In this document: positions 15,826-25,055 of the stretch, in pieces | Layout: every line of letters starts with the position of its first letter | Numbering within the stretch: position 1 is the first letter of the stretch | DNA from: Halopenitus persicus | Lineage (GTDB): Archaea; Halobacteriota; Halobacteria; Halobacteriales; Haloferacaceae | Assembly: GCF_900107205.1 (NCBI RefSeq) | Contig: NZ_FNPC01000001.1 | Location: 403,213-467,212 of the forward strand | Direction of reading: 5' to 3' | DNA: 64,000 nt | Translations under genes and position numbers: made by a program | Notes under the pieces: generated by a model | The model's database searches: none | What the model saw: the letters and a program-made list of their open reading frames with translations, nothing else | Told to the model about the DNA's origin: nothing

Positions 15826-17165
15826 CGCTCGGCGTCCGGCGCGACGAGGGCGGCGGCCTCGGACCGGAGGAACTCGGCGACCGCCGCCGGCTCGCCGTCG
15901 ATCCCGCCGCCCTGGGCGAACGTCGCGCTCCCGCCGCCTCCGCCCCCGAACTCGTCGGTGACGGCGTCAACGATCTCGCCGGCGCCCGGCGCCGTCTCGC
16001 CGCTCGTCGCGACGACCACGAACGGCGCGCCGTCCGCGCCGACGACGGCCACGACGTCGGGTGCATCGGGGCCGGTGCCGACCGCGTCCTCGACCGGTTC
16101 CTGGAGGTCGTTCGGACCGATCCCCGCGAGCGGATCGTCGCCGGCCGAGCCGGCGTCGGTCGAGCCGGAATCATTCGAACCGTCGCCGCCCGAACCGTCG
16201 CCGCCGATCGTGCCGACGGCCCAGGTTGCGGCGGCCGCGTCGCGGTCGGCAGCAGGCGTCTCGACCCTCTCGAGGTCGGCGATCCGGGCCGACAGGAGCG
16301 CGGATCGCAGCGACGCCACCTCCGCGGCCAAGTCGTCCGTTTCCTCGCGAAGCCGGGTGACGGCGTCGGGAAGGTCGGCGACGTTCGCGTCCGCCGCGCG
16401 GCTCGCCGCCCGTGCGGACCGGTGGACGGTGGCCCGGTGCTCGATCCCGGCCGGGCCGACGGCGAACTCGACGCGGGTTCGGCCCTCCCCGGGGTTCGAC
16501 CGGTCGATGACCTCGATCGGGCCGATCTCGCGCGTGTTCGAGACGTGGGTGCCGCCGCAGGCGGCGGTGTCCCACCCCTCGATCGTCACGACCCGGACCG
16601 ACTCCGGCCGGTCCGCCATCGCGCCCTCCTCGGTCCGCTCGTTGAACGCGATGTCCGGGAGCGACCGCGCCTCCGCGGCCGGCATCGTCTCCCAGGAGAC
16701 CGACAGCGCGTCCCAGACCGCGCGGTTCGAGAGGCGCTCGAGCTCGATCAGGTCGTCCTCGCCGATCGGCTCGTCGGTCGTGAGGTCGACCCGGACCGTC
16801 TCGGTTCCGATGTCGAAGCCGGCGTAGCCGAGCCCGTCGAAGCAGCGCCGCGCGGCGCCGTAGAGCACGTGCGAGGCGGTGTGGGCCCGCATACAGTAGG
16901 TCCGGAAGGCGGGGTCGATCGCACACGACACCGTGTCGCCGGCCGCGATCGAGGGCGCCTCGGCGAGGTGGTGGACGACGTCGCCGTCGACCGCCTCGAC
17001 GTGGGTCACGTCGACGCCGGCGATCGTCCCGCGGTCGGCGGGCTGGCCGCCCGATTCGGGGTAGAAGTACGTCTCAGCGAGGGTGATCGAAGTTCCGTCG
17101 ACACGCTCGACGGTCGTCTCGAAGGTCCGCACGTCGGGGTCAGCCGGTGCACGCGAGGCCGTCAT
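15822..17165 (-). CDS. Alanyl-tRNA editing protein (AlaX-L type)
   Basis: A 447-residue free-standing relative of the AlaRS editing domain. It has an OB-like N-terminal part with TYFYPESGGQPADRG, zinc-binding HTASH near residue 95 and the second zinc pair in CGGTH. A coiled stretch follows near residues 245-285. The C-terminal DHHA1-like domain contains FGGGGGGSATFAQGGG. It should hydrolyse mischarged Ser- or Gly-tRNA(Ala). A low-complexity Gly/Ser/Asp insertion encoded by repetitive DNA sits near residues 310-335. I chose ATG 17165 over an upstream in-frame start. It is coupled to the PurM-like gene downstream. Confidence 0.88.
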   Translation of the reverse strand: MTASRAPADPDVRTFETTVERVDGTSITLAETYFYPESGGQPADRGTIAGVDVTHVEAVDGDVVHHLAEAPSIAAGDTVSCAIDPAFRTYCMRAHTASHVLYGAARRCFDGLGYAGFDIGTETVRVDLTTDEPIGEDDLIELERLSNRAVWDALSVSWETMPAAEARSLPDIAFNERTEEGAMADRPESVRVVTIEGWDTAACGGTHVSNTREIGPIEVIDRSNPGEGRTRVEFAVGPAGIEHRATVHRSARAASRAADANVADLPDAVTRLREETDDLAAEVASLRSALLSARIADLERVETPAADRDAAAATWAVGTIGGDGSGGDGSNDSGSTDAGSAGDDPLAGIGPNDLQEPVEDAVGTGPDAPDVVAVVGADGAPFVVVATSGETAPGAGEIVDAVTDEFGGGGGGSATFAQGGGIDGEPAAVAEFLRSEAAALVAPDAER

Positions 17166-17236
17166 ACTCCCCGGTCGGCGGCGGCGGCCCAAAAAAGTGC
17201 GCGCTTCGGCGGGTGCGGTTTCAACCGGGTGACCGC

Positions 17237-17282
17237 CACTCGGGCAGCCGGACCGGCCTCACTCGGGCAGCCGGACCGGCCT
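17237..17282. repeat. Two tandem copies of a 23-bp unit abutting the dodecin stop
   Basis: Two identical 23-base units containing CACTCGGGCAGCCGGACC lie directly downstream of the dodecin gene. A third, diverged start of the unit (CACTCGGCCAG) is inside the 3' end of the dodecin gene, so the array appears to be a duplication of the gene end. Confidence 0.8.
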
Positions 17283-17482
17283 CACTCGGCCAGCTCGAAG
17301 GCGACCTCGACTTCCGCCTGATACTCCCGCTCGGGGGCGTTCTTCACCTCGACGCCGAACTCCTGGACCTCGGCCCAGTAGACGTTCTGGAGGGTGTCCT
17401 CGGCGCGGTCGATCGCGTCGTCGGCCGCGTCGTCGAAGCTCTCGGTGCTCGTCCCGATCAGGCTGATCTTCTTATATACCAT
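17282..17482 (-). CDS. Dodecin (flavin-binding small protein)
   Basis: A 66-residue dodecin. Twelve subunits form a hollow sphere that stores and protects riboflavin or FMN. The sequence starts [11 protein letters not shown], with the helix [17 protein letters not shown], the flavin-stacking Trp in [10 protein letters not shown] and the closing strands [13 protein letters not shown]. It is the standard family length. The start at 17482 is backed by a TTTTATA box (minus strand, near 17508-17514) at leaderless distance. Confidence 0.93.
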   Translation of the reverse strand: MVYKKISLIGTSTESFDDAADDAIDRAEDTLQNVYWAEVQEFGVEVKNAPEREYQAEVEVAFELAE

Positions 17483-17597
17483 ATCGCGGGATAGCGCGCC
17501 CGCCCGTATAAAAGTACCCCGCGGTCCGTTCTCCCCGAAGCGATGCGGTCCGGTCGCTCCGCGGCGATGCATCCCGCATCGGTCCGCGGTCAGCTCC

Positions 17598-17921
17598 TCA
17601 GGGGCTTCCGGGCCGCCCCTGCATCACGTCGAACTCGCCCTCGTCGTCGACGCCGATGACCGCCCAGTCGAACGGCGGCTTCAGCCGGAGGAGATGGTCA
17701 CGGAGGTCCGTCGCCGCCCGCCGCCACGTCACGAAACACCGCAGCCGCGGCGTCTCCCCGCCGTCCGCCAGATACGGCTCGGGATCGGTGGCGTCGTCGG
17801 CACACACCGGCGTCACGAGCACGCGTCGCCACTTCCGCTCGGCGACGAATTCGGATCCGTCCCCGTCGACGGTGTATCCTAGTTCACGGAAAACGGCTCT
17901 GGCCTCCGTCGTCGGTGGCAT
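17598..17921 (-). CDS. Uncharacterised haloarchaeal protein, 107 residues
   Basis: A compact soluble protein with alternating strands and helices. It opens with [17 protein letters not shown], has a central [14 protein letters not shown] segment and ends with [19 protein letters not shown]. Codon use and acidity match its neighbours, and there is no membrane segment or metal motif. The ATG at 17921 is preferred to an upstream start. It is divergent from the glycosyltransferase gene and convergent with nothing obvious. I do not recognise the family. Confidence 0.7.
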   Translation of the reverse strand: MPPTTEARAVFRELGYTVDGDGSEFVAERKWRRVLVTPVCADDATDPEPYLADGGETPRLRCFVTWRRAATDLRDHLLRLKPPFDWAVIGVDDEGEFDVMQGRPGSP

Positions 17922-18076
17922 ACTCACAGGGGCCATCTACGGTTCCGTTCGGTCTCCTGTGTGATAAACTTTCTCACGGTTCTCGTCCGCCGGAACGGCG
18001 TCGTGCTCGTCCGTCGGAACGGCGATTCCCGGCTCGCCGATGGGTTCTTGAGGCGGCCCCGACAGCCTTCGGAACG

Positions 18077-18748
18077 ATGCCGACGTCGAGCAGCGACCGG
18101 CCGACGGTCAGCTACGTGATCCCCACCGACGAGGAGGCGGCCCACCTCGACGCGACCCTCGAGCACATCCGCCTCCAGCCGACCGCGGAGCCGATCGAGG
18201 TGATCGTCGCCGACGCGGACAGCGCCGACGGGACGCGGTCGATCGCCCGCGACCACGGCGTGCAACTCGTCACGGGCGCCACGGGCGGGATCTGGGAGGG
18301 CCGCAACCGGGGCGGCGCGGTCGCCGAGGGGGACTGGCTCGCGTTCGTCGACGCCGACACGCTGGTCGCGCCGACCCACTGCGACCGGCTCCTCGCGTAC
18401 GCCCGCGAACACGACCTCGATGCCGCGAGCTCGCGCTGCCGGATCCCGGGACTGCGTGCGACGTGTATGGAGGCGGTCATCAACCACGTCTTCCCGCGGC
18501 TGCGCAGGCCGATCCTGCCGGGCTTCAATTTCCTGGTCCGACGCGACGTCTTCACGGCAACCGGGGGGTTCCCGGCGGTCCCGAACGAGGACACCGCCTA
18601 CAGCCGGCGGCTCGGCCGGACCCACCGGACGGGATACTGTCCCGACGTCCTCGTCGAGACCTCCCCGCGCCGGATCGAGCGCGACGGGCTCACCGGAACC
18701 GCGATCCACTACCTCCGGCTCGATCGGGAACGGCTCCGGTCGTCGTGA
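18077..18748 (+). CDS. Family 2 glycosyltransferase
   Basis: A 223-residue GT-A fold glycosyltransferase. The N-terminal nucleotide-binding strand is VSYVIPTDEEAAHL. VIVADADSADGT supplies the first acidic cluster and AFVDADT the metal-binding DxD. The acceptor side has GGFPAVPNEDTAYSRRLG, where the ED pair would be catalytic. There is no membrane helix at the C-terminus, so it acts at the cytosolic face or on a soluble acceptor. I chose ATG 18077, which begins the domain 10 residues later. It is a single gene, not in a glycan cluster, so donor and acceptor are unknown. Confidence 0.88.
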   Translation: MPTSSSDRPTVSYVIPTDEEAAHLDATLEHIRLQPTAEPIEVIVADADSADGTRSIARDHGVQLVTGATGGIWEGRNRGGAVAEGDWLAFVDADTLVAPTHCDRLLAYAREHDLDAASSRCRIPGLRATCMEAVINHVFPRLRRPILPGFNFLVRRDVFTATGGFPAVPNEDTAYSRRLGRTHRTGYCPDVLVETSPRRIERDGLTGTAIHYLRLDRERLRSS

Positions 18749-18785
18749 CGCGGCGAGCCGCCCGGCGATTCACGCCTCGAACCAT

Positions 18786-18830
18786 CCTCCGTCGATTCAT
18801 TCTCGGTCGATTCACCCTCCGTCGATTCAT
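18786..18830. repeat. Three tandem copies of a 15-bp unit after the SAMP1-like gene
   Basis: Three diverged 15-base units around GTCGATTCA lie immediately downstream of the small modifier gene, touching its stop codon, and in the tail of the GT2-to-modifier spacer. Confidence 0.75.
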
Positions 18831-19102
18831 CACCCACCGCTGACCGGCGGAAACAGCGCGAGCTCGTCGCCCGCCTCGAGTTCGGTCGCGAGCCCGTCCT
18901 GGTGGATGACGTTCTGACCGTTCCGCAGCAGGTTGATGTGGTCGGCGAGATCGCCGTCCTCGAGCACGCGGTCGCGAAGGTCCGGCCGATCCGCGAGCAG
19001 GGCGTCGAGGGCGTCACCGACCGTGTCGCCGGGGTCGGCCGCGACGGGCACGGTCCGGTCGCCGGCGAGCTCCGCGAGATCAGCGAACAGCTTCCACTCC
19101 AT
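18830..19102 (-). CDS. samp1: Ubiquitin-like small archaeal modifier protein (SAMP1/MoaD family)
   Basis: A 90-residue beta-grasp protein ending in the diglycine PPVSGG. The C-terminal Gly is adenylated by the E1-like enzyme UbaA and then either forms isopeptide bonds with target lysines or carries sulfur for molybdopterin synthesis. The start MEWKLFADLAELAG and the end GDELALFPPVSGG match Haloferax SAMP1 closely, with DHINLLRNG in the middle. It is monocistronic here. The length is normal and no defect is visible. Confidence 0.93.
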   Translation of the reverse strand: MEWKLFADLAELAGDRTVPVAADPGDTVGDALDALLADRPDLRDRVLEDGDLADHINLLRNGQNVIHQDGLATELEAGDELALFPPVSGG

Positions 19103-19169
19103 ATCGAGTCACCGACCGCCGGGAGTATGAGGGTTGCGTCCCGTCCGGACGCCGCACGACGTGACCGGG

Positions 19170-20702
19170 CTAGTCGGGCTTCCGGTCGCCGGACGCAGCA
19201 CCGGCGTCGTCAGGGTCGCTTCCACGGTCGCCGTCGTCGGATCCACCGGCGTTCGACTCGGCCTCGGTTTCGTCCCCGGAGCCGCCTTCCGAGCCGGCCG
19301 TGCCCGCTCCCGGACCGGCCTCGCCCGTCGCCATTCCACCCTCATCCGTCTCCGTATCGCCCTCGTCGCGAACGCCTCCCTCGTCCGCTCCCGTGCCGAC
19401 CTCGTCCGTCCCCGATCCGCCCTCGTCGGCGGGCTCGGCCGGCGTGGTGGCTGCCGCCTCGAACCGACGGATCGCGTCGAGACGTCCGACGAGGTAGACT
19501 GCGTCCCCCGGCTCGAAGACGTCGCTTCTGGGCGGGAGCGCCCGAACTGACCCCTCGGCGGGCCGGATCGCGGCGACGACGGCCGAGACGTCGCCGACGG
19601 CGGTGCCGACCAACTCGCTTCCCTCGGCGACGGTGACGACGCTCATCGTCTCGTCGGCGCTCCGCAGCAGGCTCGCGAACTCGCGGTCGGCCTGCGGCTG
19701 GGCGGGAAGCGTCACCAGCCGGTACGCCGTCGCGTCGTCGAGCCGCTCCGCGTCCGCGGCGTCGAGCGCGAGGGTGGCCACGTCGCCGGCCGTCGCGCGG
19801 AGTTCGGCGGTCGCGACCCGCTCGGGGGCCTCGCCGCCGCGCCACACCTGTACGACGTCGCCGGGGGTCGCGGTGTTCGCCGGGTCGGCGGTGATCGCCA
19901 CCGCGGCGGTGCCCGGCGCGAGCGTCGGCCCGAGGCCGGCCGCCCGGGATCCGACGGCGAAGTACTCGATCTCGCCGCGCTCGTCGACGTCGACGTCGAC
20001 GTACGTGATTCCGAAGTCCTCCTTCACGCGGGCGACGAGCCGAGTGCGGAGCTCCTCGACGGTCAGCCGCCGGGGGAACAGCAGCGTCTTCTCCGCCATC
20101 TCGGCCTTTCGGTCCGGGGAGACCGCCTCGTAGGACTCCATGTCCTCGATGTCCTCGACCGCCGGGAGCGTGACCGGCGTCACGCGCCCGACCGTCCGCA
20201 CGACCGCGCCGACTTCGCCCTCGAGCCGCTTGCCGCCCGCCATCGCGAAGACGTTCCGCGCGACCGTGTCGCCGACGCGGAGGCCGGCCGGGGAGACCGC
20301 CGCGGCGACGCCGACGGCGACGACGTTGAACAGGACGGCGTCGAGCCGCAGGAGCTCGAACTCCCCGCCGCCGATCAGCCCGCCCAGCGAGGTCGTGTTG
20401 AGGTACAACACGACCACCGAGACGCCGAACAGGACTGCGACGCCCTCCGGTGCCCGCTGGCGGAAATACCAGCGGTAGAGCGCCGCGATCGACCCGGTGA
20501 TCAGCAACGCCAGACACGCGAACAGCAGGAGCGTCGCGGCCGCCCGAAGGGGCTCGCTGAAGGTGACGCCGGTGGCGAGCGGTACGGCGTCGGTCGCGGA
20601 CGAGAGGCCGATGGCGGACGAGAGGCCGATGGCGGACGAGAGGCCGGTGGCGAGGGCCGAGGCGCCGGGATCCCCGATTCCGATCACGGCGAGTCCGGTC
20701 AC
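19170..20702 (-). CDS. Membrane protein with TrkA-C (RCK_C) domains, second of a pair
   Basis: 510 residues. There are about three hydrophobic segments in the first 140 residues (near 48-75, 80-100 and 112-135), then a soluble region with two RCK_C-like parts, the second ending PRSDVFEPGDAVYLVGR. An 80-residue Gly/Asp/Glu-rich acidic tail follows. The GTG start at 20702 overlaps the stop of the upstream gene in a GTGA quartet. Residues near 20-37 are a GLSSAI repeat encoded by an 18-bp array. The pair is likely to sense or control potassium or another small ligand at the membrane. The function is inferred from the domain only. Confidence 0.8.
   Translation of the reverse strand: MTGLAVIGIGDPGASALATGLSSAIGLSSAIGLSSATDAVPLATGVTFSEPLRAAATLLLFACLALLITGSIAALYRWYFRQRAPEGVAVLFGVSVVVLYLNTTSLGGLIGGGEFELLRLDAVLFNVVAVGVAAAVSPAGLRVGDTVARNVFAMAGGKRLEGEVGAVVRTVGRVTPVTLPAVEDIEDMESYEAVSPDRKAEMAEKTLLFPRRLTVEELRTRLVARVKEDFGITYVDVDVDERGEIEYFAVGSRAAGLGPTLAPGTAAVAITADPANTATPGDVVQVWRGGEAPERVATAELRATAGDVATLALDAADAERLDDATAYRLVTLPAQPQADREFASLLRSADETMSVVTVAEGSELVGTAVGDVSAVVAAIRPAEGSVRALPPRSDVFEPGDAVYLVGRLDAIRRFEAAATTPAEPADEGGSGTDEVGTGADEGGVRDEGDTETDEGGMATGEAGPGAGTAGSEGGSGDETEAESNAGGSDDGDRGSDPDDAGAASGDRKPD
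20596..20649. repeat. Three tandem copies of an 18-bp unit inside the TrkA-C gene
   Basis: GCGGACGAGAGGCCGATG occurs three times in tandem (the third has one change). In frame on the minus strand it encodes repeats of GLSSAI near the N-terminus of the second TrkA-C protein. Confidence 0.92.
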
Positions 20703-21958
20703 GCCGCCACCTCCGCGAACCCGTCGAGCGCGTCGCGGGTCCCCACGACGAACAGCTCGTCGCCGGCCGACAGGTGCTGATCGCCGCGGGGAGCGATCAC
20801 CCACGAACCGTGCTTCGCGGCCACGATCGCGACGTCGTACCGGTCGCGGACGTCGACGTCGCCGATCGTGGCTCCGTCGAGCGGGCCGCCGGCGACGACC
20901 GAGACGCGCCGGAACCGCTTTCCGGCCCGCCGGATCAGGGCGGTCAGCTCGAACTCGCGACGCGTTCCGCGCGACCGAACCAGGACGCGTCCGCGGTCGG
21001 CCTCGAGCAACGGACGCGCGTCGGAGCGCGCCACCGCGACGGTGATCCGCCCCTCCCCGCCCGTCGTGACCGGAACCGAGGGGGACGGCACGTCGGCGTC
21101 GGTCCCGGCTGCGTCCCCGGATCCCCCGTCGGTGGCGAGATCGTCCCCGGCTGATGCCGGAGCGGCGGAAGCGCCGCCCACGCGGTCGGCGTCCGGGCTC
21201 GACCGCGCCGAGACGACGGTGCCGTCGACGGCGCCGCCGGGCGTGAAGACGGTCACCTCGTCGCCGCGGGTGACGCCGGTCGGCATCAACGCGGCGATCG
21301 AGACCGCCCGCCGACCGTCCGGAACCCGCCGCGAGAGACCGCCCGTCGGGGGCGCGGCCTGAACGATCGCCCGCGCGTGTTCGTCCATGCTGACGGAGAC
21401 GTCGGCGAGTTCGAACTCCGTCCGGAGACGGTCCGCGAGGCGAGTCTCGAGCTCCGCGATCGGCACGTCCGCCGGGAACGTCCACTCCCCGTCGGCGATC
21501 GCCGCGCGCGTCTCGGCCGACAGCGGCGGGTAGCCCTCCATATCGCCGACCTCGCCGACGATCTCGACGCGCGCCCGGCCCCGACCGCCGACGAGTTCGA
21601 CGACGTCCGCCGAGAGGGTCCGGTTCCGCAGCGAGCGCAGCGACAGTCGCTTCGGGGCGGTCGATCCGAGCTTATCACCCTGTGCGTGCGCGTACAGCGC
21701 CAGCATCAGCACGACGATGATCGCCGTCAGGATCGCCGGCGCGCGCTCTGAGGCGCGGACCGAGGGATCGTTGAGCGCGAGCAGACCGCCGTTGACCCCG
21801 GCGATCGCCAGCGCCAGGACGACGACACCGAACCCCGGGATCGTCACCCCGGTGAAGTACTTGAACAGGAAGCCGAGAACTCCCGAGACGATCGCGGGAA
21901 TGATCCCGGTGAGCAGTCCCAGATAGATCCCGTAGAGTATCTCGACCGGTAGCTCCAT
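20699..21958 (-). CDS. Membrane protein with TrkA-C (RCK_C) domains, first of a pair
   Basis: 419 residues with three N-terminal hydrophobic segments (about 7-30, 43-62 and 73-92). A soluble region follows with segments LMPTGVTRGDEVTVFTPGG and, at the end, APRGDQHLSAGDELFVVGT, the RCK_C signature of potassium-transport regulators. A variable acidic linker near residues 255-290 separates the two halves. The protein lacks the pore motif of K+ channels and a Rossmann RCK_N domain. It is co-translated with its structural homologue downstream, which suggests the two work as a heteromeric membrane complex. The role is otherwise unknown. Confidence 0.82.
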   Translation of the reverse strand: MELPVEILYGIYLGLLTGIIPAIVSGVLGFLFKYFTGVTIPGFGVVVLALAIAGVNGGLLALNDPSVRASERAPAILTAIIVVLMLALYAHAQGDKLGSTAPKRLSLRSLRNRTLSADVVELVGGRGRARVEIVGEVGDMEGYPPLSAETRAAIADGEWTFPADVPIAELETRLADRLRTEFELADVSVSMDEHARAIVQAAPPTGGLSRRVPDGRRAVSIAALMPTGVTRGDEVTVFTPGGAVDGTVVSARSSPDADRVGGASAAPASAGDDLATDGGSGDAAGTDADVPSPSVPVTTGGEGRITVAVARSDARPLLEADRGRVLVRSRGTRREFELTALIRRAGKRFRRVSVVAGGPLDGATIGDVDVRDRYDVAIVAAKHGSWVIAPRGDQHLSAGDELFVVGTRDALDGFAEVAA

Positions 21959-22088
21959 ATCCGCCGGTCACGCGGCGAACGGATATCGTTATCGGCAGGG
22001 AACGACCGCAGCCCCCGACGTCGATGCTCGAACGCGACGGACGCGTACCCGTATCGACGACCGACCGCCGCGCCGGGACCGCGCCGTA

Positions 22089-24638
22089 TCACTCGGCTCC
22101 GGGATAGTCGCCGCCGACGACCTCCCGAATCCGCTCGGCGGTGACCGTCCCGACGCCCTCGACCTCCCGGAGGTCGTCCTCGCGGGCGGTCATCACGGCC
22201 TCGACGGTGCCGAAGTGCTCCAGCAGCGACCGGGCGGTGACGGGGCCGATGTCGGCGATCGCGGAGACGACGTACTCCTGCTGTTCGGCCAGCGTCTTCG
22301 TCGTCTTCTCGCCGTGGACGCTCACCTCGCGGTCCCGGGTCTCCTGTTCGCGGCGGGCGATCGTCTCGAACAGTTCGGTGGTGTCCGCCTCGTCGTCGGT
22401 CCGGAGCACGCTCAGTCCGAAGTCGACCGCCAGGGAGGCGATCGCGCCCCGGATCGCGTTCGGGTTCACGTTCCGCTGCGTGTAGAGGTCGCCGCCCTCG
22501 ATCACGATGACCGGCCGGGAGTAGGCCCGCGAGAGCTCGCCGACCTGCTCGAAGACCGACCGGTCGCCGTCGAGGAGGGAGTCGACGAAGTCGGCCGCGG
22601 ACTTCCGCTCGACGGCCACCCGGTCGGAGAGGACGTAGTCGCCGACCGCGAGCGTCTCCAGCCGGGTGCGGATCCCCGACCGGGTCGAGAGGTCCTTGGC
22701 GATCCCGGCGTCGAGCTCGCGCTGGTCGATCACGACCTCGACGTCGTCGGCGTCCCCGACGCCCGCGGTGGCGACGACGCCGTCGTCAGTCGCGTCATCG
22801 ACTGCATCGTCCTCCTCGACGGAAGCGGGTTCGTCGGCCTCGCTTCCGTTTCCACCGGAGTCCGCCTCCGCGGCGAAGTCGGTCAGACCGGGCTGTCCGT
22901 CGCCAGCCTCGCTGGCTTCGGCGCCCGTATCGTTCTCGGCGCTCTCATCGTTCTCGGCGCCCGCGTCGTCCTCGGCGCCCGCGTCGTCCTCGGCGCTCTC
23001 ATCGTTCTCGGCGCCAGTGACGTCACCAACCTCGTCGGCCGCTTCCTCGAACGCGTCGAGGTTCGCCTGGTCCTCGTCGGCGATCTCGGCCTCGATCTCG
23101 CCGGTCGCGGCCTTGAGGTCGCGGAGCTGCTGTCGCATCTGCTTTTCCCGCCGCCGGGAGATCCAGAAGAACGCCTCGTCGCGGGTGTCCTCGGCCATCA
23201 GCACGACGACGCGCCCGCTGGCCTGCCGGCCGGTTCGTCCCTTCCGCTGGATGGATCGGATCGCGGTCGGGACCGGCTCGTAGAACAACACGAGATCGAC
23301 CTCGGGGACGTCGAGGCCCTCCTCGGCGACCGACGTCGAGACGAGCACCTCGAACTCGCCGGCGCGGAAGGCGTCGAGCGTGTTCTGCTGTTCAGTCTGG
23401 CTCATCCCGTCCGAGCCCTCCTTGTCGCCCTGCCCGACGAACCGCTCGACGTCGAAGCTCGCGGCGAGGAACTCCACGAGCGCCTCGGCGGTGTCCCGCG
23501 ACTCGGTGAAGACGATCGCGCGCTCGCCGCCGTTGACGCCGAGCGTCTCCGCCAGCAGGAGCCGCGTCTTCGAGAACTTCGGGTGGAGGTCGTCGAACGC
23601 CTCCGCCTTGCGCATCGCCTCGCGGACCTTCGGCTCGGCGACGAGCCGCTGGCTGGCCTTCGAGGCGCCCGAGGAGCGGGCCGCGTTCCGCTGTCGCTCG
23701 AAGTACCGGCGCAGCGACTCCACCGACTGGGTCTCCACGAGCTCGACCGCGCGCCGGAGCTTCATCACCTCGGCGTGGGTCGACATCCCGGTGTAGCCGT
23801 CCGAGTTCCCGGCGTCCATCATCCGCTTGAGCTCCCCGCGCATCGCGTTGAGCTGGCGCTGTGAGAGGTCGGGATCGGTCGTGTCCGCGACGCCGATGGA
23901 CTTGAGCTTCTCGAGCCGGTCGGCGATCACCTCGTTCAGCGCGTCGCGGATCGCCAGCAGCTCGTCGGGGAGCTCGACCTGCTCCCAGCGGACGTCGGTG
24001 TCGTGGGTGTACTCGTCCACGTCGGCGTCGTCCTCGGTCGTCACCTCCACGTTCTCGATCCCGAGGTTGTCACAGACGACCTCGATCTCCTCGAGGTCGC
24101 CGCCGGGGGAGGCGGACATCCCGGTGACCAGCGGGTCGACGGCGTCGGCGTGGTAGCGCTCGGCGATGTAGACGTACGAGTAGTCGCCGGTCGCGCGGTG
24201 ACACTCGTCGAAGGTGAGGTGCGTGACGTCCCGCAGCGAGATCCGGTTGCCGACGAGGTCGTTCTCGATCACCTGCGGGGTCGCGATCACGACCCGTGCG
24301 GACCCCCACAGATCGCCGCGGTCGTCAGGGGAGACGTCGCCGGTGAACACCACGATCTCCTCGTCGGGGATCGCGAGCGCCTCCCGGTAGAAGTCGGCGT
24401 GCTGTTCGACGAGCGGCTTCGTCGGGGCCAACAAGAGGGCCGTGCCGCCCGCCTCCGCGAGCCGGTGGGCCGTCACGAGCAGGCTCACCGCCGTCTTTCC
24501 GAGGCCCGTCGGGAGACACACCAGGGTGTGCGCCCCGCGCGCGGCGGTCGCGAGCCGGGTCTGGTAGCGGCGTCGCTGGAGGACGCCCTCCACGAGCAGG
24601 GGGTGATCGATGCTCACCGCGTCGGCCTCGGTCGCCAT
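22089..24638 (-). CDS. hef: Hef-type helicase/nuclease (FANCM/XPF-like)
   Basis: 849 residues. The N-terminal SF2 helicase has Walker A PTGLGKT (near residues 44-50), the DECH box and motif VI QRKGRTGRQ. Then comes an acidic linker of about 100 residues made of repeated AEDDAGAEND-type units, followed by an XPF/ERCC4 nuclease domain with intact GDYV and ERKSAADF motifs. A tandem helix-hairpin-helix region at the C-terminus includes IGPVTARSLLEHFG and VEGVGTVTAERI. Hef acts at stalled replication forks and branched DNA. ATG 24638 is preferred over an upstream start. The order and length are standard for haloarchaea. Confidence 0.96.
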   Translation of the reverse strand: MATEADAVSIDHPLLVEGVLQRRRYQTRLATAARGAHTLVCLPTGLGKTAVSLLVTAHRLAEAGGTALLLAPTKPLVEQHADFYREALAIPDEEIVVFTGDVSPDDRGDLWGSARVVIATPQVIENDLVGNRISLRDVTHLTFDECHRATGDYSYVYIAERYHADAVDPLVTGMSASPGGDLEEIEVVCDNLGIENVEVTTEDDADVDEYTHDTDVRWEQVELPDELLAIRDALNEVIADRLEKLKSIGVADTTDPDLSQRQLNAMRGELKRMMDAGNSDGYTGMSTHAEVMKLRRAVELVETQSVESLRRYFERQRNAARSSGASKASQRLVAEPKVREAMRKAEAFDDLHPKFSKTRLLLAETLGVNGGERAIVFTESRDTAEALVEFLAASFDVERFVGQGDKEGSDGMSQTEQQNTLDAFRAGEFEVLVSTSVAEEGLDVPEVDLVLFYEPVPTAIRSIQRKGRTGRQASGRVVVLMAEDTRDEAFFWISRRREKQMRQQLRDLKAATGEIEAEIADEDQANLDAFEEAADEVGDVTGAENDESAEDDAGAEDDAGAENDESAENDTGAEASEAGDGQPGLTDFAAEADSGGNGSEADEPASVEEDDAVDDATDDGVVATAGVGDADDVEVVIDQRELDAGIAKDLSTRSGIRTRLETLAVGDYVLSDRVAVERKSAADFVDSLLDGDRSVFEQVGELSRAYSRPVIVIEGGDLYTQRNVNPNAIRGAIASLAVDFGLSVLRTDDEADTTELFETIARREQETRDREVSVHGEKTTKTLAEQQEYVVSAIADIGPVTARSLLEHFGTVEAVMTAREDDLREVEGVGTVTAERIREVVGGDYPGAE

Positions 24639-24823
24639 CGACGGGTCTTGGCCGGCATCGGGCAAAAGGGTTCGCGAAGCGAGGCGGAAGTGGTCGGCCG
24701 GCACGGGGGCGGACGGCCGGCTCGGTCAGGTCGGTTCGATCCGAGCCGGCAACCAGCCCGTGGCGGACGCGTCGGCGACCGGCCCGAAACGGACCGCAGC
24801 AGCAATTGGTCCGGGTGGGCCGG

Positions 24824-24961
24824 CTACCGGTCCGGGTCGTCGTCGGGGACCCGGTCCTCCGAGGGACGGTCCTCCGGGACGTCCTCGCCCACGAGCGCGG
24901 CCCACTCCGCGACCCGCGATCGGCTCGTTCCCGTCGGGGTGTCGGGCGTGCGACCGTTCAT
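24824..24961 (-). CDS. Small acidic protein of 45 residues
   Basis: An ATG-to-TAG reading frame encoding MNGRTPDTPTGTSRSRVAEW and then an acidic tail rich in Glu, Asp and Pro. A GTTAAG box lies about 28 bases upstream. The first 25 residues look like a designed basic/aromatic segment rather than random translation of GC-rich DNA, and similar tiny proteins are common in haloarchaea. No function can be proposed. It lies between hef and serB in the same direction. Confidence 0.5.
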   Translation of the reverse strand: MNGRTPDTPTGTSRSRVAEWAALVGEDVPEDRPSEDRVPDDDPDR

Positions 24962-25055
24962 CAGTAGTATCTGATCGAAGCCGTCGTCTTAACCGTTACC
25001 CCGGTTTCGCCGGATCGGGAACGGCCCGAGCCGGATGACGCGGAGGAAGGGACCG

